From positions 6,237,001 to 6,301,000 of the forward strand of contig CM024188.1 in assembly GCA_013433145.1 (NCBI GenBank): a DNA stretch of 64,000 nucleotides. The letters are read 5' to 3'. Position numbers and translations under genes: made by a program. This stretch comes from Ascaris suum (Eukaryota > Nematoda > Chromadorea > Rhabditida > Ascarididae). The notes below the pieces were generated by a model that ran no database searches, was not told the origin of the DNA, and saw only the letters and a list, made by a program, of their open reading frames with translations. Shown here one piece after another: positions 29,701-40,871 of this stretch. How positions within the stretch are numbered: the first letter of the stretch is position 1; every line of letters begins with the position of its first letter.

Positions 29701-32237
29701 ACTACTGGCTGAGATTTGGAATCAGGACTCTATCCGTATATGCGCAATCAGAAGTCCTATTTTACAGCGCTCAGGTCTAGATCATTAATGCTGATGCGCG
29801 TTTACGACATGACTCGATCGAGTACTTGATTTGCGACCGAGTACAAATGAATTCTTTCCACCTCAAAATGTCAAATACTATGCGCCAACCGACTGGTGTC
29901 CTTCCTTGCTACTAAAGTTGCTCTCCTAAAAAACTTACAATTATTAAACCATCTAGAAACATAGTTGACGATACACTAAAATTCATTGCTCACTGTACAG
30001 AAAAGGCTATGAAAGCGAATAAGGCAATTAATTATATATTTCGTGTTTGCAGTACCTTGTATTCTGATTTCTTTGTAAATATGTGTAAGACATTTGTTTT
30101 ACGTGCCCTCGATTATGGGAAAACCGTCTACTTTCCCAGAACCCTAAAGGATTCAGGTTTACTGGACAGTGTCAATAAACGATCCAATAAAGAACTACAT
30201 GAGCTTCTTGGATGCTACCTCTACCAAAAAACGGAGTCTTCATATCTCCTACCTCAGATTGCTTTTTGCTAGCACTTCTAATTTAATATTCAAGTTCGCA
30301 CCACTTCCTTTTTAATCAATCCTACTTCTGAGTGGTATCGATTTGTTACATTACAGGACCACTGCAATTCTAAAACATGCAGGTATCTTATGGGCAGATC
30401 TATCAAGAACTGAGTTTATAATTTTTCATTTTCAGGTCGAAAGTCCTCGAAAGTTTTGAGAACTTTCTAGAGAAAAGGTGCAATAAAATCTACTGATACT
30501 CCTGCGGAGCCAGTGGGGCCGCAGAGCACGACGGCGACATTGCCTCTTAACAGCGCCAAAGACCAAGGTTCTTCGCGTCATTTAAAGAGCATTCAATGTG
30601 CAAGAAGTGAAGCGAATGATGAATCCTCACTGCAAAGGGAAAAGTCGATCAGGACTATACTCTAACTTGAACACAAGTCTTTCTGCGAACTTTGCTTTTT
30701 GAATCAACAAAACGTCGATCACCTGTTGGTATTCGCCAATGTCCACATGGGACAGCTCGAACGATTTTAAGGAGTCCTCCATCTTTTGAAGTCGAGAGTC
30801 ATCGAACGATTTTTGAAAACTTCTGTTAAAGTGATGTAACGCAAACGGTACTTAGAAGCTGCGCTGCAACACTCTAGCTTGGGAAATTCTTCCTGCATCT
30901 AGCAAGGAAGTAATTGCTGCCCAGAGATAGTTCGCTTGCTCTTCGTCTGCATATGACTTTTTGCGCTGCTAATCGTGCTCAGCCAGAAGACCACCGCATC
31001 GCCTGATATTCCAGTAGCTTGCGCCATTTTCTTATCAGCACTTAGGAAACCAGGTTCGAAGTCTGGCCCCATGCTTTTTTCTGCGCTAAATAGTTAACGC
31101 TGTAGTCGCCATTCTCTAGGTTTGGGCTATTTTACAAGTGTGGATAGAATTTCTCTGAACCCAAGGAGACGGGTGAATTTGAAATATCGAAAGTTTCCTC
31201 CTGAGAGATTTTCGGATGCCCTTCATACGAAATTTTTTCGATGGCCAACACTTCGGCGTCGACAACCTTTGTGCGATGCTGTAACACAACGCCACGATAG
31301 TTAAAGAGCAACTCCGCTTTCGCTTCAATGATAGAAGATGTTGCAGAGTGCATCAAAATGCCAACATTATTTCGTCTACCCGTTTGCAAAAGAATTTATT
31401 AAAAGAGTCTGTAAAGACCTACCGCACAAATGAAGATGGATTTGTGAGCTAAGTTTGAATCGATGCTAGCTATGCTCGAACTGGACTACCGAGAAGCAGA
31501 GGCGAGCTAATGCATGAAAATATTCTATTAATGCAAAATCCCAGAGGTCATTAACTGCGACTCCATTTTTGTGGTCTCAAGCTCTGGTGTAGCAGTTCCA
31601 TCATCCCGGAGAGTGGTCTCTTTACCGCTGAGTTTTATCTAGGTTGTCTTGATTAATGCAAAATAATAACGAGCAGATGCTTAGCGGTGAATTTCGATTG
31701 AGGTTATTTTCGGCATAATGTTGAAAGTGGCATTTTTAAGCCAAGCATGGTTGCCGAAATGACTGTAAAATGTCAGTGCTCACGTTATGCGCCACGGGAA
31801 TTTTCGATGCTAATAATATCTTCGAAGGTGCAACCTGTGGTTTCACCTTATAAAGGATGCGAAACAAACTCTGTCTTACTGAAATATTAATGAGCAAACT
31901 TCTGCTGCCGCTCAAAAACTGCGCTATGATGTTCCATCTTTAAATGCTTACCGAATAGCTTGAAACCATCAATAAATGAGCTAGAAACTCTCTTTATAGA
32001 AGTATTTGACGAGTTGCAAAGATTCACGACGTGTTCTATGTCAAATGGTACTTTTTTAGGTAGAAGGTGGCGGACCTCAGAGCGCATTCCTTTACTGAGA
32101 AGGACGATGAGATTTATGCAGTTGCCAGTGACGCCGAGAATGAATTGTACCGGGAACACATAGCGCTGTATAATATCGTCCAAATGACTGCTAGTTAGTA
32201 GGAGTTGAGACTCGTTCATGCAGATCGCGACCGACAT
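20776..32237 (-). CDS. Rhodopsin-class neuropeptide-type GPCR
   Basis: Seven-transmembrane receptor, probably for a neuropeptide. Exons (5' to 3'): 32237-32076, 25623-25445, 24670-24463, 23816-23587, 23158-23059, 21371-21183 and, less sure, 20937-20776. All phases agree; about 409 residues. TM1 ends LLSKGMRSE, and intron 1 removal gives MRSETNSLLSAMAFADL with Asp2.50. TM3 ends SIERFVGI (ERF for DRY). Extracellular loop 2 has two Cys and an NGS site. TM6 is TVLAIVTCFTVTH. TM7 is followed by NFVLFCSSSVHFRKRL, in the style of nematode FMRFamide-receptor-like proteins in place of NPxxY. Lys stands where the TM3 Cys is expected. The last exon (Ser-rich tail) rests on a cgcag acceptor and an open frame only. 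The start is the first in-frame ATG; a second Met six codons later would also work. The ligand is unknown. Confidence 0.85.
21820..21840. repeat. Short (AC)n microsatellite
   Basis: About ten AC units in the intergenic or intronic DNA on the 3' side of GPCR exon 5 (intron 5). Confidence 0.9.
22748..22791. repeat. 19-bp inverted repeat (hairpin) in GPCR intron 5
   Basis: Arms 22,748-22,766 and 22,773-22,791 pair over 19 bases with one mismatch around a 6-base loop (cacccc). The stem does not extend further on either side, so it is shorter than a usual pre-microRNA. Confidence 0.85.
24300..24301. other. GPCR introns 2-4 (23,159-25,444): nothing found
   Basis: Marker entry for the short introns between GPCR exons 2 and 5. 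They contain only chance frames; I saw no nested gene, RNA gene or mobile element in them. Confidence 0.3.
26051..26290. repeat. Palindrome-rich dispersed repeat, copy 1
   Basis: Contains a perfect 16-base palindrome (ttcggttgcaaccgaa, 26,051-26,066), ccggccgg, and aatttcgg/ccgaaatt arms (26,143-26,164). The motif TTCGGTT or its complement recurs several times in 115 bases. The DNA from about 26,180 to 26,270 aligns loosely with 36,070-36,150, where copy 2 lies in the same orientation. It sits in GPCR intron 1. Confidence 0.45.
27160..27755 (-). pseudogene. Decayed zinc-finger-like coding remnant
   Basis: Three minus-strand frames hand over to each other. The first has CQGCEISANELNS. The next has NGQRCFVCAKDLGG, followed by FSRNTKMLRITQTWQ and a long charged stretch. 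The last has HCLMEGCGKEL and, 20 residues on, NHHRTTH. CxxC pairs and a C-x4-C...H-H-x3-H pattern suggest metal-binding fingers. At least two frameshifts separate the parts, so it is not functional as read. It lies in GPCR intron 1, on the same strand as the host gene. I do not know the parent family; a captured transposon-linked gene is possible. Confidence 0.35.
29030..29209 (-). pseudogene. Isolated coding-like fragment in GPCR intron 1
   Basis: After an acceptor-like ctgcag the minus strand reads MNPLFKQCRNIKKSGTVPV and continues open for 60 codons to a stop. The composition is protein-like, but no neighbouring exon or family could be found. It is listed because this intron holds several other decayed coding pieces. 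Confidence 0.2.
29620..30272 (+). mobile_element. LINE reverse transcriptase remnant (CR1/Jockey-like)
   Basis: The frame at 29,620-29,700 reads SSGAPVISGIFQGFVVGPVL, a decayed form of the RT motif SGVPQGSVLGPLLF. After stops and frame changes, 30,009-30,272 reads ANKAINYIFRVCSTLYSDFF, then ALDYGKTVYFPRTLKD and SVNKRSNKELHELLG. This corresponds to the thumb and connection region in which non-LTR elements have INRIFR..F and PILEY..VW.P. The YxDD catalytic region between them is missing or unreadable. There is no endonuclease and no clear 3' tail. It is a dead 5'-truncated copy in GPCR intron 1, opposite to the host strand. RT identity is fairly sure; the clade is inferred from the connection-domain pattern. 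Confidence 0.7.
30600..31389 (-). pseudogene. Intron-less decayed protein gene, parent unknown
   Basis: About 790 bases of minus-strand coding-like DNA. From 31,389 it reads VGILMHSATSSIIEAKAELL and VVDAEVLAIEKISYEGHPK to a stop at 31,132. It continues in frame with NSPNLENGDYSVNYLAQKK, then, in other frames, GISGDAVVFWLSTISS and SYADEEQANYLWAAITSLLD. After one TAA comes a 70-codon helical stretch (HVDIGEYQQVIDVLLIQKAK, AERLVFKLEYSPDRLFPLQ). Several stops and frameshifts but no introns suggest a processed or decaying copy. The helical repeats recall scaffold proteins of the nucleoporin kind, but that is a guess. It lies in GPCR intron 1, just beyond the LINE remnant, whose machinery could have made such a copy. 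Confidence 0.4.
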
Positions 32238-33039
32238 TTGCGTTGACCGCAGTCCAGTGGCCGTCCTCCACCGCACTTTACTTGAGCTCTCTAAAAGAGA
32301 ATATTGGCAAATAAAGGGATTTTCGAAGCACTTCTGTCATACGCTAATCATCTGAAGCAGCGAACAGCATATAGAAGGAAAGATGGATACAGATGCATAT
32401 TTTGTACCGAGCTGAATGTCTTTTTTCTTCACCTCATTCTTTGCGGATTGAAAGATTGCACAATACTCTGCAAAAAATGCAAAGACCTGTATATCAATTT
32501 CCTCGATCAACTTGGAGCTAAAAGGTCGCACTTTTTGTGCATCTTGAATTCAGAGACTGTTTTTGAACTGGAAGATCTGTTTGAAATTTTATTACTCATT
32601 TGCGAATTGATCCAGAAGTTGGTGGATGAGACTGCTAGATCATCCTGTTTAGTGCACCGAATTTCACCAAATAGCCTCTTCAGATCGTCATTCGAGACTG
32701 AGATAAACAGGCAAATAAATGCATATGAAAATACACGACATGATTTGCTTTCGTATGCGTTTGTAAATGTGAATTTCAATGCTGGAATTAATTATTTAGC
32801 GAATATTTTTGAAGAGCGAATCAGTTTTATATTTGACAAAAGAAAAGGCTGAATAGAGAACTGCTCACTATTTATGGATTCGCATGAGGCAAAATTATTG
32901 AAGATCATTAGCTAAGAAAACATTAATTTCTCGTTGTTTGATAACGGGAAATTACACATCACATTTTATAAAAGGTTTTAGTTTTTTAAAACGATTAGTG
33001 AATCATTATTTATTGTTCTGATATCTAAATTGTTTGCAT
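32238..33039. other. 5' flank of the GPCR gene
   Basis: No gene is supported. A 182-codon plus-strand frame (32,304-32,852) starts at TTG and contains no ATG, so it is judged chance. Promoter elements for the GPCR could not be identified. Confidence 0.35.
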
Positions 33040-33195
33040 TATCGTTGTTCGCGAACATTCTTCGAAATGAGTAAAATTGAAGTACTAAAGGGCAATTTAA
33101 ATGTACAGTATGAGAGTTATCGTTGTTCGAGAACATTCTTCGAAATGAGTAAAATTGAAGTACTAAAGGGCAATTTAAATGTACAGTATGAGAGT
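33040..33195. repeat. Two-copy 78-bp tandem duplication
   Basis: 33,040-33,117 and 33,118-33,195 are identical except for one base (C at 33,052, A at 33,130). The unit starts tatcgttgttcg and ends cagtatgagagt. The near-identity means a recent event. Confidence 0.97.
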
Positions 33196-35939
33196 AAGGA
33201 ATATTGTTTTCAGCCATTATTTATCATTTTAGAAATTGATAGAGGAATAGATCAATGAAAGCTCATTTACTATTCTCTGATAATGTTTTCACATATATTT
33301 TATATGGAAGAGATAAGCTACAAGATACTTGTCAAAAAAAACTTTGCAAAGATGATCCACAAACAACGATGGTAAACAAAACATTTTTGGTACGGTTGCG
33401 AATACAATAGTCCGATCAAGGTGTCTATCGATCACGCGTTCCCCTCTACTGTGGAATTCATCGAGGCTAATTATCCGATAAAATGAAGATATTTTTGAAA
33501 CTAGTCCATCGGAAAGAATTTCAATGATTTTTAAGGGAATAAGCGCAGTCTGAACTTAGAACAAGGTTCTTCTCTTATTGCAGCGAAGAAGAATTTACCT
33601 TTCATTAATCTTCTCCAAACCCCGGCACAATACTTACGAAAACTTTCTAATATTACGAGTATGAATAGCATACGCTACCTGGCTTGAACCGTATGAGAAC
33701 CAATAGAAAGGGTGAGTGAACTTTTCGTTGTTCACACCGAAAAGAAATATTTGTTTATACAAATCATAAGCAGCAAATTGGTGCAAACGAGTTAGGAAGA
33801 ACCTACTCGGGAGGAATCCATTGTTAGGATTGCTCTACAACGTGACGATTCTCAATCATCGCCTCCCACACTCAACAAATGATCATTAAAAATGCATTTA
33901 AATAAACAATGAAACGCACGCGTCTTAGCTGAGAGGGATAGTGATGGCGAGTGAAGATGCATGAACTTATGGTGCTCGTCATGTGAAAGTAAACCATTCG
34001 CGAATGACCCATATTTTGGTCCATAAGAAGGTCTTGTTTCGCAATGATCCAGGAGCAGAATAACCCAGCAAACCTTTTGAATGAAAGGTTCTTATAATAC
34101 CGCCTATTCGAGAAGATATGATAATATTCCTCTTGTGGCTTACCTTTGTAAGCAAGTAGTAGAAATATTAAAGGCAAACCCTGAAACAAGCATTTAATCA
34201 GATCAGAACTGAATCAGAAAGCAGGACTCTTAATAAGTGCCGAAAATTCCGGAAAATAGAAAACCGGAACATTCAACTGGAAAAAGACGAATCCACGGGA
34301 TCTAGGCTAAAACCAAGCTACCCAAAGTGCGAAAACTGGAAAAAGTGGAGTTTCAATTTACCTTCGGTGCATATACACAGGAAATCAGAAATCTCAGCTT
34401 AACCTTTGTGAATGATAAGACATGAAAAAGATGTAAAATTCACTATAAACTCCATCTTTTTACTGCTGTCTTCTTTGATTGACGTATGTCACTGTTGATT
34501 AGTGTCACTGCCATGACTGATAAAAATCCACTAAGGAAAAATTAGTAAGCTGAGAATGCAAACAACTTTTTAAATAGAAGTATACATCGCTGTCAACTTT
34601 ATGCTGCGCAGCATTTTATTACAGGCTATTCAAGGCATCTCGTATTCGGCATCGCTGGTTCACGATTTAAACGTAACAACTTGCCTAAGAGGTTTACTCG
34701 AATTTTGCCTGACAGTCGCATTTGTCTTGTGGGTTACTATGCGAGTACAACGTTTATTTTGAATACCTCAATTAATGAATGAATGGATTGTATACATTTT
34801 GAAAGTAGAATTTATTTCGTAACATATATTTTCAAGCAGCGCTGTTTAATAGCAGCTAGTCAGCACTTCTGAAAGCATATGTACTAGCCGCTTTATCTTG
34901 AAGTGGTGAAAACCTAAAAACTTTTCCACCAAAAAACGCAGAAATCATTCACTTCTTTCAAAATTTTGCTGCTTTTGCAAAAACGTCGAGTACGCGATTC
35001 TTCAGAGTTCTGTGGTCATTGGAAAAGAAACTAAGGCCCAATAAATAAATAAACAGAGCACTACACTAAGATGCTAGTATTTCAGGCAACTGTCACCGTT
35101 TGAGAACTGCTCTCAGCTGATTTTCATTGAGCCGTAAGTTTGTTGATGGCTTTTCCAATTCACACACCAACCTAATTCGAATACATCGAGCAGTGAATGA
35201 AATCGCCGATGCATAGCACAGCCCATCTCTTGAGCAGAGAAATTAAATTTGAACGAACGGTTTTTGAACACTGGAGAGGGAAGTGAAGAACTTCCTGCGA
35301 CTTTTGTCGCTAATTTATCAATTTCTCGAAAATATACTCGCAAAAATTTGGTATCTTCAAGTTGTTTACTTGAATTTGGGAAAAGTTGGACGATTTTGTT
35401 CAATCATCCACGGAAAGTCTCTTGGCCCGATCTCCTCCTCCCTTCCCCCTTCCCGAATGCACAAGTTTTTTTCTAGTTGTTCTATATTTATAAAGAATGC
35501 ATGAGAAATATCTATTCAGCTCAAAGATAAACAGTAGACAATGACTCCAAAAATGTAAGTGATGTTGATAAAACATGCAACGCATTCGACTTTTTAAAAT
35601 TTTCCACTTTTCACAACTTCAGATGGTTTTAGCCGGAATTTCAAATTCGCTCTTAATCGGTCACAATATCAGCAGACAAAAAAACTCTGACTGCTGGCAG
35701 AATTCTTTGTTTTTTCAGGATTTAGTCCTCTTGTCCCCCCCCCCCCCAAAAAAAAACAAACAACGATCATTGCTGAAAGTGCTGAATCAATGCAGCTGCG
35801 GGATTACTCATGTACAATATTATAACAATAGCGTTAAATCAGGAACTAAAGAAAGGCGTCGGCATGCAGTTGAATCCGACTTGAAACACAAACCGCACAT
35901 CAAAAGGTCCATCGGGTAGAAACCGACTTTAGATTAACA
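33196..35939. other. Intergenic stretch, nothing supported
   Basis: AT-rich DNA with chance frames. A C14/A9 homopolymer pair sits at about 35,737-35,757. I see no gene, RNA gene or recognisable element. Confidence 0.35.
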
Positions 35940-36150
35940 CCTTTCAAAAATTGGTCAGTTGCTGACCAAAAATACTTGCAATCGAACGAAGACTTCCGTC
36001 GAAAGAAAAATGAAAACAAAAGAAATGACGATTTCTGTCGCTAAAAGCCGACCGCAATTCCGGTTAAAAGTCATCTGTCATAAGCGTATCGAAGAACTTT
36101 TTTGACTACTTCAGTTACACTCCATGTAACTATTCCGACAAGAACGGCAT
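35940..36150. repeat. Palindrome-rich dispersed repeat, copy 2
   Basis: Contains ttggtcag-ttg-ctgaccaa (35,951-35,969) followed by cttgcaatcgaa and ccgcaattccggtta. This is the same order as in copy 1 at 26,051-26,290, and the following 80 bases (tgtcataagc ... tgtaactattccg) also align with it. Identity is low and the ends are not defined. Confidence 0.35.
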
Positions 36151-37249
36151 AAACATGGAACATTTACTCAGTTGAAGGTAATAACCATGGATAGAAGTCC
36201 AGAGTCTTAGGTTTGCTCATTCGATCATGGCCTAAAGGTGGAACGGGCTGTCCACGCGAAAAGCTCAGCAGAAGTTTTTAGAGTTCTTTTTCATAACTAA
36301 AAGCTGCGTTTACTTTCCTTCCCCCAAATATAGGAATTCCTCGAGACCGTTCGTCATAGAAAGGACCACTACGGAAGGTATGTGTGCTATAACCCAATAA
36401 AACAGAGACGTAAATTTTGATAGGCTTTTTCGGAAATTCTGATACAATCTAGCTCATCAAAAAAGCGATAAAATTAATTAAAAAGCGGTGTTTGCAATGT
36501 AGAAATGCATTCAACGTCTTAATTTGGTTAGGATATTCTCGCTTCATCAGAAAATTTTCACCGTTGGCATAACTGCAGGGAATTTTTTGTGTTTACAAAA
36601 GACAGCGAAGCAGCACATATCATATTTCCATGCAAGCAAACATCTAAGAAAAGCTGAAATATTGGAGTGCTACTCATGATGCGACAAAGAGCGCTATAAA
36701 ATCTCTATATATAGAACCACCGATTTTGCAAGGAATTTGCGCATAAACAGTGAGGAGTATACGCTATCTTCATGTGCATGATGAACTAATTGTGCTAAAA
36801 AAATCGTTTAGAAATAATTAAACAACATTTAGGTAAACTAGTCAATTACTATCATATAAAACTAGTAGTATCAGTTGACATTGGTAGTATCAGTTTTTTC
36901 ATGTCGTAAAACTCTTATGTCCTTTTTTGTGTTCGCATTTCTTCACACGAACATTACAAATAACATTCAGTAATTTCTTGCGCTCACCAATCGTTGGTGG
37001 CGTTGTTTTGTGCGCAAGAAGATCGCATCACTACACAAACTTGGGATGTATTTGTCCTATATTTATGGTACAAAAAATATAGCACACAGGTTTCGTCGAA
37101 AAGAAGTAACATACAGGCACTGAGCGACAAAATTGACCGCGGAAAGAATGATCGGAGCATGGATGTGATACTGGAAACGCTTCTCCATGAAGTTCGTGAA
37201 CACGCTAATTTAAAAGTACTTAGGCTTCATGGCTTTCTTCTCTGAACAT

Positions 37250-37609
37250 TTAATTGATGAAATTAAACAGCGTGTGGTATTTCGGAATTCGCGTAAAGCC
37301 TACCTGCAGCAAAGAAAACGGACTTATTAACCTTTTTCGTCGTATATCATTGACAACGGCGTTTGACAACTTTATTAGATTTGCACATCCTCTGGCGAAT
37401 CGAAACCAGCAGCAACGGCACCGCGCTAATAACCCAGTAACTAGGCGTGTAATACTTTCAAAGATAGGAATGCTTTCTTGGCTCACATCAAGCCGGATGC
37501 GAACTCCAACAACAGGTTGCGCTTGATTTTGCTGAGCTCGAGGAAGACGTACGTTTGGAGAGAGTACTTCTGTCGCCATAGTCTTGTACTTTGCCAACGC
37601 CGTTTTCAT
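37250..37609 (-). CDS. Possible two-exon gene for a 58-residue protein
   Basis: Exon 1 (37609-37487) runs from ATG to CGGCTTGAT|gtgagc. Exon 2 (37303-37250) follows a good acceptor (ctttgctgcag) and ends with TAA. The join is phase 0 and gives VVGVRIRLD-VGFTRIPKYHTLFNFIN. The protein is basic, with no signal peptide or membrane helix. I recognise no family. It could also be the 3' end of a longer gene extending toward 38,000, where I found no further exon. Both splice sites are of good quality, which is the main support. The overlapping open frame with the intron retained is longer but has an unlikely composition. Confidence 0.3.
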   Translation of the reverse strand: MKTALAKYKTMATEVLSPNVRLPRAQQNQAQPVVGVRIRLDVSQESIPIFESITRLVTGLLARCRCCWFRFARGCANLIKLSNAVVNDIRRKRLISPFSLLQVGFTRIPKYHTLFNFIN

Positions 37610-40600
37610 GTAATTATAAGTATAGCGCTTGAAAACGAACCTAAATTACACAGTAAAGCTTCCTCATATTGGCGTGTTTTTCGGAACTAAAGAGCGAGAG
37701 GTTCGAAGGGAAGACAAGGGCTGTAATATTTGCACAGGTGCATCAGAGCGCAATTCGCGTAAGCGGACGGAAGTGCAGATTGTCATCTGAATTACCTCAT
37801 GCTCTTGAGAGTACTCATAAATAGGACTGGCGCAGAGTTGATGCTCTATCAAATAAAACACATGGTGGAACAAATTGGCGCTTTTTTATAAAAAGGGGCG
37901 TGGTATTAGAAGGAACGCGCCTAGAAATGACCACTTCCTTAGGCGAGAAACCTGTTCGGTGTAGCTGATTATGCGAAATGATCTAGCATGAGTTGAACGC
38001 AACTGGACGATTGCAGTGTTTGAGCTGCATCGAGCCGCAACGATTCTGCTGGATGAAAGCAATTCCAGATATCAATGAAAAGAAAGCTGCGAGATCGATA
38101 ACGATGAAGAACTGAACTCACTTAAATCGCACAGTCTCCTTTTGCCCTCTTGCAAAATTGCACTTGCAAAGCGCATTATGGCTACGTCATGTCTGTCCAA
38201 CTTTGGAATCACAGAAGGTAGGAGTCACGAAATTTCATGAGTATAACATGTATTCTGCGTTATCCTCCCATACTGTCTCCCACGTTAATCCATTATTTTA
38301 GGAAAGCGTTGTAGAAACTTGAATATAACAAAAAATTTGCAGGTATTTTACACCAGTCGGTTCACCTAAACACAAACCTTTTGCTGAGGATTTGTACCAT
38401 GCGGTTGACGCAGTGAGCGGAGTTACGAGGACATGCATCGTGCCAGCCCAATTGGCATATAGCTCCACTTGTTTTCTTTGCTCACAAAAAAACGCATCGT
38501 TTAACATTCAATGACGCCTACTAGTTCCTCTATTGCAAACCACATAACTGGCATTCTACATAATTGTCTAGCAAAAAAAAGGGATCGAAAGCAGAGAACT
38601 CAGAGGTTTGATCACCTGGCTGGCACAAATGAACTGACTACAAATCTACCGAGGACTATTCTAAAATACAACATTAAACCACCGAGCAAATGTACTCGAA
38701 TTTAGAATTCTACTGGTATAACTACGCACAAATGTTGCGGTAGTAGCCCCATTAAAATTGCGCATCGTTGAAATAATGATGTATGTGTTTCCTCTGAACC
38801 CATTCAATATCTCAACATTGATCAATGGTTGAGATTATTGTGCTATGCAACCAGGAGAGAAGTCTAATCATACACGTGAAACGGCAATTGCTCTATGTCT
38901 ACCAATAGCTAGCTAATTCGTCAAAAAATCATTTTACAGTCCATTTCTACTATTCTTTAAGGTTAGTAAATGAGGGCATCTTAATCAGTTCTGTTATTAT
39001 CAGAAACTAGATGAAATGCTACCAAACTCAACGAGCTCAATAAATAAAAGAATTAAATGTGGATCCAACTATGAGAGAGTGGACAGCACTTTGGACTTTG
39101 TTAAGAAGGAAACTATTCTAATAGAGTGATGCATTTTTTTCATGCTTCAATTAATTTGTGAGGTTTGTGTAAGCGAGACGAATGTGCAATGAAAGAAAGA
39201 GGAAAACTCGCGCGTCAATACATCGAAATGAGCGTCTTCTCCCTTACTGATGCACCTCAAGGAAGAGGTCAAACAACGCCTCTCAAAATTGATGCTACCA
39301 TCCTGTCATACTGCTTCTGAAGTCGCCTCACTGTCACCTGTCACTGCTCATATGTTTTCTAAAAAAGGGTATTACTTGTAATCGAAAACCTCTCAAACAC
39401 ATACCCATCTCACATTTTTGCCCATACTATTTGTCCCACAATTATTCAAGTCTCCCACTGCCCGAATTGAGGTTCTTCTGTGACGGTTAATCCTTTTAAG
39501 AGACGCCAGAAATATTAACAGTTTTGAAAATTGATCCCAAAAATTAATTCTGATCCTATAAAAATTCATGAGAAGTTGTGTCATGAGGGTACGCGTTTCA
39601 AAAAACATTTGGAGGGTAAATTTGAAATTACCAGCAAGCACAACAATTCTTGCGAGGAATTCCTCCATAAACGATCACGACAGTCAGAGGAGAGGCTGGG
39701 AAGCTGTGGGTATGACCAGGCGCTCGTGATGTCCCCTTGAAGCTCAAATGACTGTTACATCAAAACTCTGAAAGTCACAACCTGTTCTCTAACAGCGGAA
39801 AAGGTTGGAGGCATTTGAATTGTAAAATCAGCCCCAACCTGAAGACATTTCCACCTGTTTTGCTTCAATCGTCGGTCATGTCTATTCTAAGCGGACTTCA
39901 CCACAAAAGCTAACCGCTAAGAAATCCTCTCCAAGCTTTCAGAGCGCACTTTATTCTTCCCCCGAAAAAACCGTAACAAGCTGCATACTCTTTCAGAGTA
40001 AGTGAGAAGAGGCTGAAACTAACAATGCAGTTGTGCTGGGATGGTCAATAAATCGTAGATCAACTGCCTTCGGGCAGTGCAGAGAAGTGATGACCATAAG
40101 ACTCTCTACAGATGCCTTAGGTAAGGATCGGTGCCTATAAATGTACAGCGTTTGCTTACAGACAATCAGTGTGCTTCTAGCTTTTCACGTGTGGTGTTGT
40201 CCTTGCGATGGTCGGTTCGGGCCATAGCAATGCGCAATTGAGCCGCGAAGTGGCTCAGGCGTGAGGAGTTCCTGGTGTTCGTTGGCGCCGAAGTGGCACT
40301 ACTCGTGCCAAGGTTCTGTCGGGGCAACGTCCCCTCCACCTCATTTGTTGATTTTTTTAAGGCTTCATAAAAATTATTACTCTTGTCTTGTTGCCAGATG
40401 ACACAGCATCTGGTCGACCCCCAAAAGAGAGAGGGGACTTCTAATCCTTCAGGGACAAATTAATAGTAGGGGACCAAAACAGGACCCAAACCCTTACAGC
40501 CTGTGACTGTCACCGTAGATACTGGCTTGCTCGAACTTTGACTCGAAACACGCTATGAAACCACGCATTTTCTCATTTTAGCGACTGGAAATGATTTTCA

Positions 40601-40613
40601 TTTCACTCTGTAA
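37610..40613. other. Intergenic stretch with a repeat-like block
   Basis: No gene is supported. The part at about 40,190-40,480 has a different, less AT-rich texture (for example gagccgcgaagtggctcagg and gtcggggcaacgtcccctcc) than its surroundings and precedes the gag-like fragment. It may be part of the same or another repeat. Confidence 0.3.
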
Positions 40614-40871
40614 TTACAAGCGTGTTGTTTTACTGCCATCAACGATAGCCATTTTGAATGGTTCTTTTACAGCATCAAAGGAACCATCCTCCCCTAATTC
40701 ATCCAACTGACTCAGAAAGACATCTTTTGCGCTTCCTCTTAAGTACGCTTCTAGAAGGGGCACCTTTCTTCCAAGATCTTGGTTGGCGTAGTGCCAGCGA
40801 AATTGCAATTGAGCCGAAAATAATGTGGCGAATCGTTTATTTTCAGTCAAACATGAAATCCAGGTAATCAA
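40614..40871 (-). mobile_element. Retrotransposon gag-like fragment
   Basis: The minus-strand frame reads RKVPLLEAYLRGSAKDVFLS, then QLDELGEDGSFDAVKEPFKM. This resembles the helical core of LTR-retrotransposon Gag proteins, where a L..YLRG.A...F..L block is followed by an acidic spacer and F..... No nucleocapsid zinc knuckle, protease or reverse transcriptase is seen nearby, and no LTRs could be defined. It is a short remnant; the class is inferred from one motif. Confidence 0.4.

Noticed and set aside
31040..31080. tRNA-like T-arm (ccagg-TTCGAAG-tctgg)
   Set aside because: No matching acceptor stem, anticodon arm or A box is found at the right distance.
32304..32852. Longest single open frame of the window (182 codons, plus strand)
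   Set aside because: It starts at TTG and has no ATG at all, lies in the 5' flank of the GPCR gene, shows no domain, and a frame of this length is expected about once by chance in 64 kb of AT-rich DNA.
33872..34189. 105-codon minus-strand frame with hydrophobic start
   Set aside because: No ATG context, splice sites or family resemblance; composition fits AT-rich chance sequence.
37254..37526. 90-codon plus-strand frame overlapping the two-exon minus candidate
   Set aside because: Poor composition and no splice context; it is probably the shadow of the minus-strand frame.
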